From positions 1 to 57,141 of the forward strand of contig JAAMXY010000076.1 of the NCBI GenBank assembly GCA_019677205.1: 57,141 nt of DNA, read 5' to 3'. Below the pieces are notes generated by a model. It did no database searches, was not told the DNA's origin, and was given only the letters and a program-made list of their open reading frames with translations. How positions within the stretch are numbered: position 1 is the first letter of the stretch; every line of letters starts with the position of its first letter. Origin of the DNA: Pinguiococcus pyrenoidosus (lineage: Eukaryota > Sar > Pinguiophyceae > Pinguiochrysidales > Pinguiochrysidaceae). Shown one piece after another: positions 35,097 through 47,000 of this stretch. The position numbers and the translations under genes are program-made.

Positions 35097-38000
35097 ATGC
35101 GCAGCGGCACGCCGGCGGCCATGCTAGCGCTGCTGGTGGGCGCGCTACTGGCGCAACCGGTGCACTCTCAAGCGAGTCAGTCCTACTGCGCCACCGGCAG
35201 CGCCGGCACCTACACGCCGCTCACCGTGACAGCTGGCAACCAAATCTGTCCGAATGACGGCAGCGTGTTCCTACGCACGGACACCGTCATGGTGGGCCTG
35301 CACCCCTGGGGCAGCTACGGCACCGTGTACAACCCGGACACGTCCACAGACTTTGATGTCATTTTCCGCACTGCGGGCAACACCGCCCAGTTCACCTCAG
35401 CGTACACCGGCGCCTACGGTCGCCTTGGTTTCAAGTGCGACGTGAGGGAGGACGGCTGGGATGTCGCCTCGACCGACTTCACGGGTGCGCTGGACCGCAA
35501 CTCCTTCGACGAGGGAGAGAATGGCTTCCCGCCCTTTGCAGGCGACTGGTTCACCCCTGGGACGCCGTGGGAAGGCTGGATGCAGCGGTGGAGGGACGAC
35601 GCCGCGTCCACGACCAGGTTCTTTAGGAACGAGGGTCTGGTAGCTTCCAGCTTTCCGGAGATGCCGCCCACGAACATCCTCGTGAGTAGCAATGACGAGG
35701 TGCAGCTCGCCACCTGGTTCGGCATCGCAGACGGCATCGAGGTGTCCAAGGTGACACAGCTTGTGCCCGGAAACTCGTACTTCACCACGAGCGTGACTGT
35801 GAGAAACACCCTCCGGACCGACATCTCGGACTACTACTACCTCCGCCTCGTGAACCCCGACAACGATGTGTCGTGGTCCAACGAGTGGAGAACGCAGAAC
35901 TACATCAAGTACATGCCGGTCATCGAGGGAAACCCCTATGGCGACGACCAAGCAAAGTACTCCAGTGCCGATCTCTTCGGGGGCGCGGAAGCGGCCTTGG
36001 CCAACGCGTACGGTGTGATGTATGGCATCTACCTGGGCCTCGGCACCATCGTCGAGCCGCAGCCGAGCTGGCTGTCCGATGCGAAGAAAGTGGAGGCGCG
36101 TGTGAACCACCCAAACTTCGTGGATCTAGAGCCCAACGTGATTGACATTAACCACGCCGGCGTGGACAACAACTACAATTTGTGGCGAAGCTTCGGAGGC
36201 AGGGATCTCAATGTCACGGAATCGTGCAATACCGTCGGAACGAAGGCAGATCTCTGCCGCTATACCAACCAGATCATCACCATCTCCTTCAAGTACGGCG
36301 TCATCGAAGCCGGCACGTCCGTACAGTTCCAATACGCCTACATTCTGGACGAGAACGACCTGCAGCCGAGTCTCGACGCCATCACAGCCTGCACCATCAC
36401 CCAGCCGACAGACATCATCAGCGGCGACCTGGTCTTTTTTGAGGCCTCGGTCAGACAGCTCTACGGTGTCCCGTCCAACGTCACCTTCGAGATCTTCGCG
36501 AGGACCTCGCCGCTTGAAAACCCGCGCTGGATCCAAATCGGCTTCGAGGAGGACTGGGTCAGCAACACCGGAGGCAGCCTGATCTTCCAGATGCCTCGCT
36601 GGGACTCCACGCTTTACACGGAGGACATTACGCAGATCCAGACCATCGCGCACTTTCCGGATGGCCAGAAGTATCGCGGACACAAGGGTATCCGACTGAC
36701 CAACGCCGGGCCCAAGATCTGCTTCACCGTGGACGTGAACCAGGAGTTTCGCTTCGTGCAGACGCAGACGTACGACATGGAGGTCTACTGGTGCGGCAGC
36801 GGCCCCAGCCAGGTGGTTTCCGTGGACTTTTTCTTGGAGACGTCCTTTCGAGGTGTGTACAACGTCGAGCCTCGCGGGTCCTTCGACGCGCCCAACGGCA
36901 ACGAAGACGTCACCGGGGTCGGCCTCGTGGATACCTACGGATTCGCCATCGACGTCACCAACGACCGCCTCGAGCAGGAGCAGTCTGTGGTGGTGCGCGC
37001 GACCGCCAAGGACATCGACGGCAACGACTTCACCGTCGTGGTCAACGGGAAGGTCACAGAGCGCAACTTCGCCCCGACGGCCATCAACTACATCGCGGTC
37101 CGGAGCCTGGTGGAGAACATCCCGGTTGGCACGCTGCTCGCCACGCTGCAGGTCAACGACGCCAACAGCGATGACAGCGACCACGTCTTCACGCTGACCT
37201 CGAACCCCGGAAATCGCTTCAACATCACTTCGACGGATGGCGTGGGCCAGCTGGTCGTGGCCGCTGAGATTGACTACGAGGAGATTCAGAGCATCGACAT
37301 CACCGTGCTCGTGGATGACCAGTATCGCGGACTGGACGAGAACGATGTGCTGTACGGCTGCTGCTTTACCGAGTCCTTCAGTCTGCCGGTCATCAACGAG
37401 AACGAGCCGCCGACGGACGTCGAGCGCTGCACGACGTCTGCGCCGTCGAGCTGCCAGCTGGTGGACCCCGTGGTCTTCACCGTGGACGAGACGGTCGCGG
37501 AGGGCTCCATCATCGGGTATTTGCACGTGCTGGATGACGACATTGGCCAGAATCACGCCTTCACGGTCATCAGCGGACCCTTGTTCCGTGTGATCGACGC
37601 CGATCCGAATGATAGCTACGGCGCGCTGGCGCTCGGCCCCTCGGCCTCGCTGGACTTCGAAGGAGGAAACACCGAGTTCACCGTCCAGATCCAGGTGATC
37701 GACAATGGCACCCCCGTGCAGTTTGCAACCTTCCCAGTCATCGTGCGGGTGAACGACGTGAACGAGCCGCCGAGAGGCGTCCGCATCGACGGAGCGCTCT
37801 TCAAGAACATCCCTGAGAATATTGGGGACGGCGCCGTCGTGGGTACCCTTACCCCGCTGGACAACGACGCGAGTGACACCTTCAGCTACTCTCTCGCTTC
37901 GGACGGCGGCGGGCTCTTCGACATCAGTGGCAATCAACTCATCGTCGCGGCTGGGCAGACGGTCGATTTCGAGACGAACGGCCAGACGGTGACGATCACC

Positions 38001-41000
38001 GTGCTGGTCACCGATTCGGCGAACAACGTCAGAAGTACCGACCTCACGATCAACATCGAGGATGAGAACGAGCCGCCCACCGTCGGCAGCGTGGTATGTC
38101 TTGTGGACGAGGATCGCCGCCCCGGCGACACCGTCAGCTCCACCATCTCGACCAGCCTTTGCTTCGTGAATGCCGTCGCTGCGGGCGATGAAGAGCTCAC
38201 GTTCACGATCACCGACCTTGATGCCATCGACTACGCCTTCAGCATCCAAGCGTGCTCTGGTCTGCTTTTCGTGAACAACACCGAGGCCCTGGATCATGAG
38301 ACTCGGGAGAACTTCGAGTTCGTGGTCAACGTGGCAGGCGCCGGGGGCTCCAACGACAACTCCAACGTGAGCATCACGGTGATCGACGTGAACGAGTTCC
38401 CCAGCTGGGAGACCCTGCCCGACGTGATCTACGTCAATGAAACGGAGAGCATCGGAGCTCTCATCGTCGATTTGGATGTGTTCATCTCCGACGACGACGA
38501 TGACGCCTCGAAGCCCTTCTGCTGTGGACACACGTTCTTGCTGGAGGAAGGCAACGACGACTTCCGCTTCATCGTGGATCCCAGCGGTGAGCTCCGCCTC
38601 GCGGGGGATCTGGACTTCGAGGCCCGGCGCGACTACAACCTGACGGTGTCCGCCGAGGACCCGGGCGGTCTGCGCACGGCCACCGAGGTCTACATCCAGG
38701 TTCTGGACGAGAACGACCCACCTCGCTTCACCAGCGTTCCGCCCATTGGCGTGGCGTACGCGCAGGTCTTTGAGAACACGGCCGGAGGTACGGCGGTGGG
38801 CGCACCGATCTTCGCGCTAGACGACGACGCCGACGCCGTGCTGAGCTACTCGATTCTTGAGTGGACGGCGGAGCCGCCCACCGCGGTACCCGGCACGCCG
38901 TTCGCCATTGCGACGCAGGTGAATGGCTTCGGTACCTACCAGGGGCAGATTTCGGTGCAGGACAGCGCTCTGCTGGACTACGAGGACGACAACGACCTCA
39001 ACACGAACTCTCCGGGGAGGATCTTTAAGCTAGTCGTGGGCGTCTCCGACGAGAATGGGGCGTCGGTGAACGCCACATACGAGGTGCATCTCCTTGACGA
39101 CGACGACGCCCCCGTGATGCAGGACCTGGTGGGGACCATTCCGGAGAACTCGCCGCAGTCGTTTGTCCTCAACCTCGTCGGGTCCGACGACAACTCGCTG
39201 AGCGACTTCGTCTCGGATCAGGACTTTCTCGCAACCTTCCTGTACACGATTGCGGATCGCGGCGGCGACGTGGGCAACACCTTCGGAGTTGACGGTTCCA
39301 CGGGAGAGATCTTCCTCAGTAGCTCCTCGCTGAGCCACGAAGTGCGCGACCAGTACACCTACACGATTCGTGTCACGGACAACACGGGAGAGACCGACAC
39401 GGCAGTCGTCACCATCAACGTGGAAGACCTGCCGGAACCCCCATCGCTGCCGGACACCATCAGCGGCGACATTCCGGAGGATGCCAACCCGGGAGACGCC
39501 GTACTTACGGAGGTGCCCCTGGACCTCGACAACACGGACTTCGGTCCCATCACTCTCTTGGCGAGCGATGACGACGACGGAGAGACGCTGACCTACGAGA
39601 TCTTAACCATCAATGGCGGCACAAGCCTTCTGTCGTACTTCACGCTCAGCACGCCGGATCCCGATGGCATCGTCAACGTGTTGGTTGGCTCGGAGCCGCT
39701 TAACTTTGAAGGCCCTTTGACCACCTTCCGCCTGCTCGTGGAAGTGACCGACTCGACGGATCTCAAGGACCAGACCCTCATCACCATCAACGTTGCCAAC
39801 AGGAACGACCAGCCCAGCTTGTCGGCGCAGACCTGCTTCGTGGCGGAGAACGCCGCGGTGGATACTTTCATCTGCAACATCCGCGGCTCGGACGAGGACT
39901 CGGTGAGCACCGGCTGGGGACAGCTGTCCTACGAGATCGAGGACGGCAGCTTCACCAACGCCGATGCGAGCACCTTCGCGCTCAGCTCCAGCGGCGAGCT
40001 GAAGATGGCCATTCCGGCGGACACGTGGAAGACCAACCAAGGCTGGGGAAGTATCTCGCCGGGCCCCACGACCTTCGCCACGCTCGTCGTGAACGCCACC
40101 GACGGCTTCATTCAGACTGACATCCGCGAGGGCGGCGGCAAGAGTGACACGGCCACGATCACCGTGCAGCTCACGAACGTCAACGATCCTCCCGAGTGCG
40201 GGCCACAGCTCAGCGCGTCCATCGCGGAGGACCAGCCCGCGGGCACGGTGGTGCTCGAGCTGGTCGACGGCCGGAACCGCATCTACGACCCGGATGATTT
40301 GACGACCTTGGCGTTCGAGATCCAGTCTGGCAACCTCGACGACGTCTTCGCCATCTCCGGCAACAATCTCGTGGTGGCGGAGCCCACGGGCCTGACGCCC
40401 ACCTGCGGCTACACGACGAGTCCAACGGGCTGCACGTGTGACTTCGACGGCAGCAGCACCGCCTGCGCTTGCTGCGTCGCCGGCGGCGAGCAGTGTCCGC
40501 AGGGCAATGAGAACCAATGCGTCGCGGCCGGCTTCACCTCGCTCTGCGGCACGCCGTGCCAGCCTCTGGACTTTGATACCATCGATGGGTACTCGCTGTT
40601 CATCCTGGCGACGGAGCAGGACCTGCAGGGTCTGTCGGCGACCTGCCAGATGAGCGTGACCATCACCGACGTGAACGAGCCGCCGGTGTACGAGGACGAG
40701 ACGCGGGATGTGACCGAGAACATCGCCAGCGGCCCAGTGGGCGTGGCGCCCTACGTGGCGATCGACGAAGACGCTGCGGACGCTTCGGCGACGTACACGG
40801 CGGTGTACGTGCCGAATGGCGCCGGGGATTCGGTTGCGAACGACGTGTTTACCATCGACTCGTCCACGGCGGCCATCTCGTTGAACGCCGGTGAGAGCAT
40901 CAATTTCGAGCTGAAGAATCAGTATCTCTACGACGTGACCTGGAGCTCTCGCGGCGTCGACGTGACGCGGCGCCTCACCCTCAACATCGTCAACCGCCCG

Positions 41001-44000
41001 GAGTCGCCGTCCATCCAAACGGACCAGGCCTTCAGCGTGGCGGAAGGCGTGAGCTCGGCGGTCTTGGGCGACATCGTCGCCACTGACCCCGACTTCTACA
41101 GCGGTGGCGTGCCGGTGAATCCGTGCGGCCAGGACTGCGGCCTGCGCTACTACATCCGCAACGTGGGCGGCGGCGACTTCGGCCTCTTCTCCATCGACAC
41201 CAACACTGGCCGCCTCAATCTCATCAACGCCGCGGACTTTGAGGCTCGCGCGGAGTACCAGCTGTCGCTGGAGGTGATTGACGATTTCGGCGCCGGTCGC
41301 AGCTCTGGACTCGTTCCGGTAACCGTGAGCATCACCGATACCAACGACTGCCTCGTCTCCGGCGTTTACAAGCTGGACGGAACGCTGGCTGCTCCCACCG
41401 GCGTGTCGGACGCCGTCTTCTCGACCGCCGGCGGAGAGCTCTTCTTGATCACCGGCTCCAGCTTGGGTCCCCGACCTTTCCGCATGGCGGAGGCTGGCAT
41501 CACCGAGGCGGCGATTACGGTCACCGTGGTGTATCGCGTGGACGCGGTGAGCCAGACCTTCACCGCACAGAACTGCGCTCGGTACACCGCGCCGGTACCC
41601 GGCTTGGCGTATGACTACGCCATCGCCTGCGAGACGGCCAACGGCATTGGAATGGACTTGCAGGCCATCGCGACCATCTCGGTGGCGTACCCCGACGAGA
41701 CGCGTCAGTGCACGACGCCGGCGGGTACCGGCCCCAACACGGCTCTGTCGTACGATGCGCCGATCATCAGCGGCGTCACAACGTCTGCGGCGGACCTGTT
41801 CAGCCTCAACACGGCCGGTGGCGAAACGCTGACGGTGACGGGCCAGAACTTCGGCACGACGGCGCTGGGCCACACGGTGCGCGTGCGCTACGGCGCCGGC
41901 GGCGCCAACGACTACGTGTCCATTTGCACCATCTCGGTGCCCAACACGGAAGTCACGTGTTCTTCGACGCCCGGCGTGGGCACCGACCTCATCCTGCGGC
42001 TTCAGGTGGACAACCAGCTGTCCGTCAACAACGCCACCGTCGGCTACGGCGAGCCCGTCATCTCCGACATCTCCGCGCCGCTGGCGCTGGACACCCGAGG
42101 TGGAGAGGAAGTTGTGCTAACCGGAAGCAACTTTGGCGACGGCGGCAGTCTGGGCGTCACCTACGGCCCCAGCTACGTAGCGGCGGGCTGCTTCGTGCGC
42201 ACGCCCAACACAGAGATCGTTTGCACCACCGTCCCGGGCTTCGACGTGGACCACGCGTGGCAGGTCACGGTCGCGGGGCAGAGCAGCGTGCCGTCTTCGC
42301 AGACCACCAGCTACCGCGTCCCCATCGTTACCTTGGTGGGCGGACCTGGCGCCTTCCGCGCGCGAACGGAAGGCGGCGAGAGCGTGGTGATCAACGGCGA
42401 CCAGCTGGGTCCTCTCAGCAGCGCCATCGGCGCGTCACACATCCGGGTGACCTATGGCCGGCCCGGCGTCACCTCGTTCACTGCCGTCGGCTGCCGCGTG
42501 ACGTCCGCACACACGCAGATCGAGTGCGTGACGGCGCCCGGCACGGGCTTTGATCACTCTTGGCAGGTGCAGATCGGCAGCCAGGTGTCGGATGCCTTCG
42601 CGGCCTTGACGTCGTACGCACCGCCCATCGTGGCGTCCTACGAGGGCCTCGGCGCCATCGACGGAGAGACCAACGGCGGGCAGGTGGTGCAGGTGCTGGG
42701 CCGCAACTTTGGTACGGCGGCGAGGGACGGCATCGAAGAAGTGACCTACGGCCACGACAACGGCACCGTGTTCGACGTCACCAGCAACTGCAACATCACC
42801 ACCGACCACACCACGCTCACGTGCATCACGTTGCCTGGCGCCGGCGGGGAACTCCGCTGGGCAGTCATCGTGGACGGCCAGGAGTCCGAGTCGCCCAGCA
42901 CCAACTACGGCCCGCCAGAGATCTCACTCATCTCGCCGGTCGATGCCGGCGTCAACAAGGACGCCTTGTCGGTCTACGGCGGCAGCCGCCTCCGCCTGCG
43001 CGGGAACAACTTTGGGCCCACGGCAACCGAGGCAGAAGAGGACTACGGAAAGCCGTTCTACGTGCTGGTCACGTACGGCCCCGACGGTGGCGTGTACACC
43101 GCCGCCAACTGTGACGTGATCGACCACGAGACCATCGACTGCGACAGCATCGAAGGCGTCGGCGCCGACCTTCGCTGGATGGCTGTGGTGGACAACCAGG
43201 TATCCGTGCTGTCCTCCGCGACCGTGAGCTACGCGCCGCCGCGGATTTCCAGCATGTCGCCGGCATCCAAGATCACGCCGGGCACGAACGCGACTGGCGA
43301 CGCCATCACCGTCACCGGCAGCAACTTTGCGTGCCCGCGCGAATGCAACCCCATCGTGTACTTCAACGGCCTGCCGGTGCCGTCGGCGCTGCGAGGCCAG
43401 GAGAACGGCGTCGACGTGCTCACCTTCGACTACCCGGAGTATGTCTTCGCCACCATGGGCCTCGGCGAGGACATCGAGGTGTACATGGAGCTGGGCGGGC
43501 AGCGCAGCAACTCCGTGGAGTTCAGCTACCTACCACCTGTGATCGAGCAGCTGGACCCGCTCGAGGTGGGCGCCGCCAAGGTCATGCAGATCTTCGGCTC
43601 GTCGTTCTCGTCAGCGCCCAAGGTCTTCTGGGCCAACTCTTCGTCGCCGGCACCGCAGGATGAGGTGGAGATCGAGTGGGAGTCCGTGACGCCGCTGCAC
43701 GACCGCATCACCATCGCCGACATGGGAGAGCGCACCGTCGGATACCTCAAAGTGGTGCAGGGCGGCTTTGGCCGGGAGACGCGGTACCTCCCCTTCGAGT
43801 TTGGAGACCCCGTGCTACTGCTGTCGGGATTGCTGCAGCCGGGCGCCAACCCGGCCACAAGCACGGTCTTCGCCGATGTGTTCTCGCAAGCTGAGTTGGA
43901 CGCCAAGCGCTTTGATACCCAGGGCGGCCAGGAGCTGGTGCTGCTGGCGCAGTCCTTGCCGCCGTCGCCGGACGACTGGACGCGGGTCGCCGTGCGGGTG

Positions 44001-47000
44001 AACGGGGTGGAATGTCCCATCAAGTCGCGCGCCAGGCCGGACTGCCTGGACGGCAGCGGCAACACGGACGAGAGCAAGTGTGCTTGCGCGTACGACGCCG
44101 AGTACTGCGTCGTGAGCCCGAACACCGTCTACTCGCTGGAGCCCCTGACCTTCGACGGCATCTTGGATACGATGTCAGAAAACAACGTTGATAGGGAGTT
44201 CTTCGACAGCGGGCGGCCCTTCATGCGCATCGTGTGCACGATGCCCGAAGGGGAGGGCCTGGCCAACAGCATCGAGATCGAGACCACCAGTTTGGGCTCC
44301 ACGCAGCAGTGCGACCGCGCCGAGGGCGCCTTCGTCACGCAGCGCAACGCCTGCCTCGACTTCAAGGCGCCCGACATCCAGACGGTGGCGCAGCCGCCCC
44401 TTGGTAGCCGGCCCACCACCGGTGGCTGGGAAGTGACGCTGAGCGGCAGCAACTTCGGCATCAACCCCAGTATCAAGCTGTGCGTCGGCGCCGGCGTCGG
44501 CGCCGGTTCCTGCGCCGCAGACGCCATCACGGTGAACATCACGAGCAACACGCATTCCGCCATCGTCTTCGAGATGCCGGAGTTCCAGGGCGGCCAGTAC
44601 GGCCTGGACCTCACGGTAGCGGGACAGACGGCGTTCACCATCGAAGACGGCTCTCTCGTATCGTTCGACCCGCCCCAGCTGCCCGATGCCGTGCTGCCGC
44701 AGCTGAACACCAGCGGCACCATCACGGGACCCATCACGCTGGCGGGCGTGAACTTCGGCAGCGACTTGTCAGCCATCCAGGTGGTGCTCACGAAGGACTC
44801 CAGCATCCTGGCGCCCACCCGGAGAGACCGCCGCCTCAACGTCTTCGTGAGCGAAGACGACGTTGGCTACCTGGAGCTCGTGCCTGACGGCTTCATCCCG
44901 CACACGCAGCTGCAGGTGGAAATTCCACAGTTCGTGGGCGCCGACTGGGACTTGACCATCATCGTACAGGGGCAGGCAACGTCGTACGTCGACGTGTTCT
45001 CGTACAGCCCGCCCACCATCGACACGGAAGTGACCGAGCCGTTCTCGTCGCCTACCGAGGGCGGAGTCTTATTCACCATCACGGGCCGCAACTTCGGCAC
45101 CAACGAATCGGTGCCGTACGCCGGCGGCTTCCGCAGACCCATCAGTCTCAACGGGCCCAACACGCTGAAGATCGCAGACCCCAACGGCAACACGCAGTTC
45201 GACGTGGACATCCTGCCCAGCGACGTCTTGTCCTGGACGGACACCGCCATCGTGTTCCGCTCGCCAGAGGGACAGGGCCAGGGCAAGTTCATCCAGCTCA
45301 CCGTGGGCGGGCAGCTGGCGGCGGAGACCATTCCGTTCAACTACCTCCCTCCGGAGGTGACGTCGGTGTCGTTCGACCCGGCGGAAGCCAGCACCGACGG
45401 CGGTTTCTACCTCACGCTGCGCGGCAACTCCATGGGCGTCAGCTTCGCGCAGGTACAGATCCGAGACCCCATCGTAGGCTGCGGCCGCATGAACAACGAG
45501 ATCGTGGACGGCACGCCGGAGTGCGAAGCCTGCCAAGAAGAGATCGGCCTGGCCAGCTGCAGCCGCAACTTGGTTTGTAGTACCGACCCCGCCGACGGCG
45601 GCTCGCAGACGCACGACGAAGTGGTGTGTCTCATGCCGCCGGGCGTGGGCTCCAACCTCACCATCGACTTCACCGTGAACGGCGTCGGGCCCGTGCTGTG
45701 CCCGGGGGGCACCTGCCCGCCCAAGTTCAGCTACCCGCGCCCGGAGATCGACTTCCACATTCCCATGCTCGGGGACGCCCTGGGCATCGACAACCTCGTG
45801 ATCGAGGGCTCCAACTTCGGCCAGTGGGCCACGCCGGTCAACATCAGCTTCGAGACGCAGGACTACGGCACGGATGACTGCGAAAACGCCGGCTGGTTCA
45901 CGAGAGTCACGCCGTACGTGCAGTGCCCGCGCTCGCCCAACATGCCGGTGGGGCGGAAGATCACCCGCCTGACCGTGGCGCACCAGGAGGCCGTCCCTTT
46001 CACGCGCTTCGAGGTGCGCTGCCAAGTGGGCTTCTACGGCCTCCCCGGAGAGCGCTGCACGGGCTGCGGCGAGCCGGAGCTCACGGGCAACATCTGCAAT
46101 GACACGTTGGCGCCGGGGACGCAGGAAGATCCCATCTCCGCTCCCGGCTGGTGGCGCATCGACTATCCCACGGGCAGTGAAGAGTGCTCCGACCAGGTGA
46201 ACGAGGCGCGCAACCAGACGCACTTCGAGCTGTTCGGCGAGTACCTACCGGTGCGAGAGACGTGTCCGAAGATGTGGCCGTGCATCCCCGGAGAGGCGTG
46301 CACGGGCAACAACACCTGCTCACGACGCTACGACCCCGAGTCCGTTCGCTGCTCCGACTGCGCGCTGGGCTACTTCCGCCTCAGCGGCGTCTGCGAGCCG
46401 TGTCCCGATCAGCCGTGGATCATCGTGGTGGGCATCGTGTTGGCGGTGTCCACCGGCGCCTATGTGGCGCACAAGCTGAACCAGAAGAAGGTCAACATGG
46501 GCATCGTGTCCATCGGCGTGGACTACGCGCAGGTGCTGGCCATCTTCGCCACGAGCAACGTGGAGTGGCCGTCGGCCTTGGTGAATCTCTACAACGTCCT
46601 CAGCGCCTTCAACCTCAACATCGACCTGGTGGCGCCGGAGTGCTGGAACAACGCGGTGGAGATCCCGTACGAGACGAAGTGGTTCTGCATCATGTGCTTC
46701 CCGCTGATCATGGTGGCCATCGCCGTGCTCATCTACGTGGTCAAGTACGTCTACAAGTGGCTCAAGCACAAGCGCAGCAAGCTCAACACCCACGCCGCCG
46801 CGCTGTACGGCAACGTGCTCATGATCTTCTACTACCTGTACCTGTACCTCACCAACACGGCGCTCGTGATCTTCAACTGCCAGGAGACCGACCCGCCCGA
46901 CGGCAACCGCTACATCAAGGATGTCGGTACCGAGGAGGGCGTGTGCTACGAGGAGGGCTCGCTGCAGCAGCGGCTGCAGCCCTGGGCCATCGTGTTCTTC

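Noticed and set aside
36126-38531. 801-codon minus-strand frame
   Set aside because: Antisense to the cadherin part of the giant receptor; His/Val/Arg-rich composition is typical of reverse-strand shadow frames.
39603-41873. 756-codon minus-strand frame
   Set aside because: Same reason: antisense of the cadherin/IPT region with no recognisable domain.
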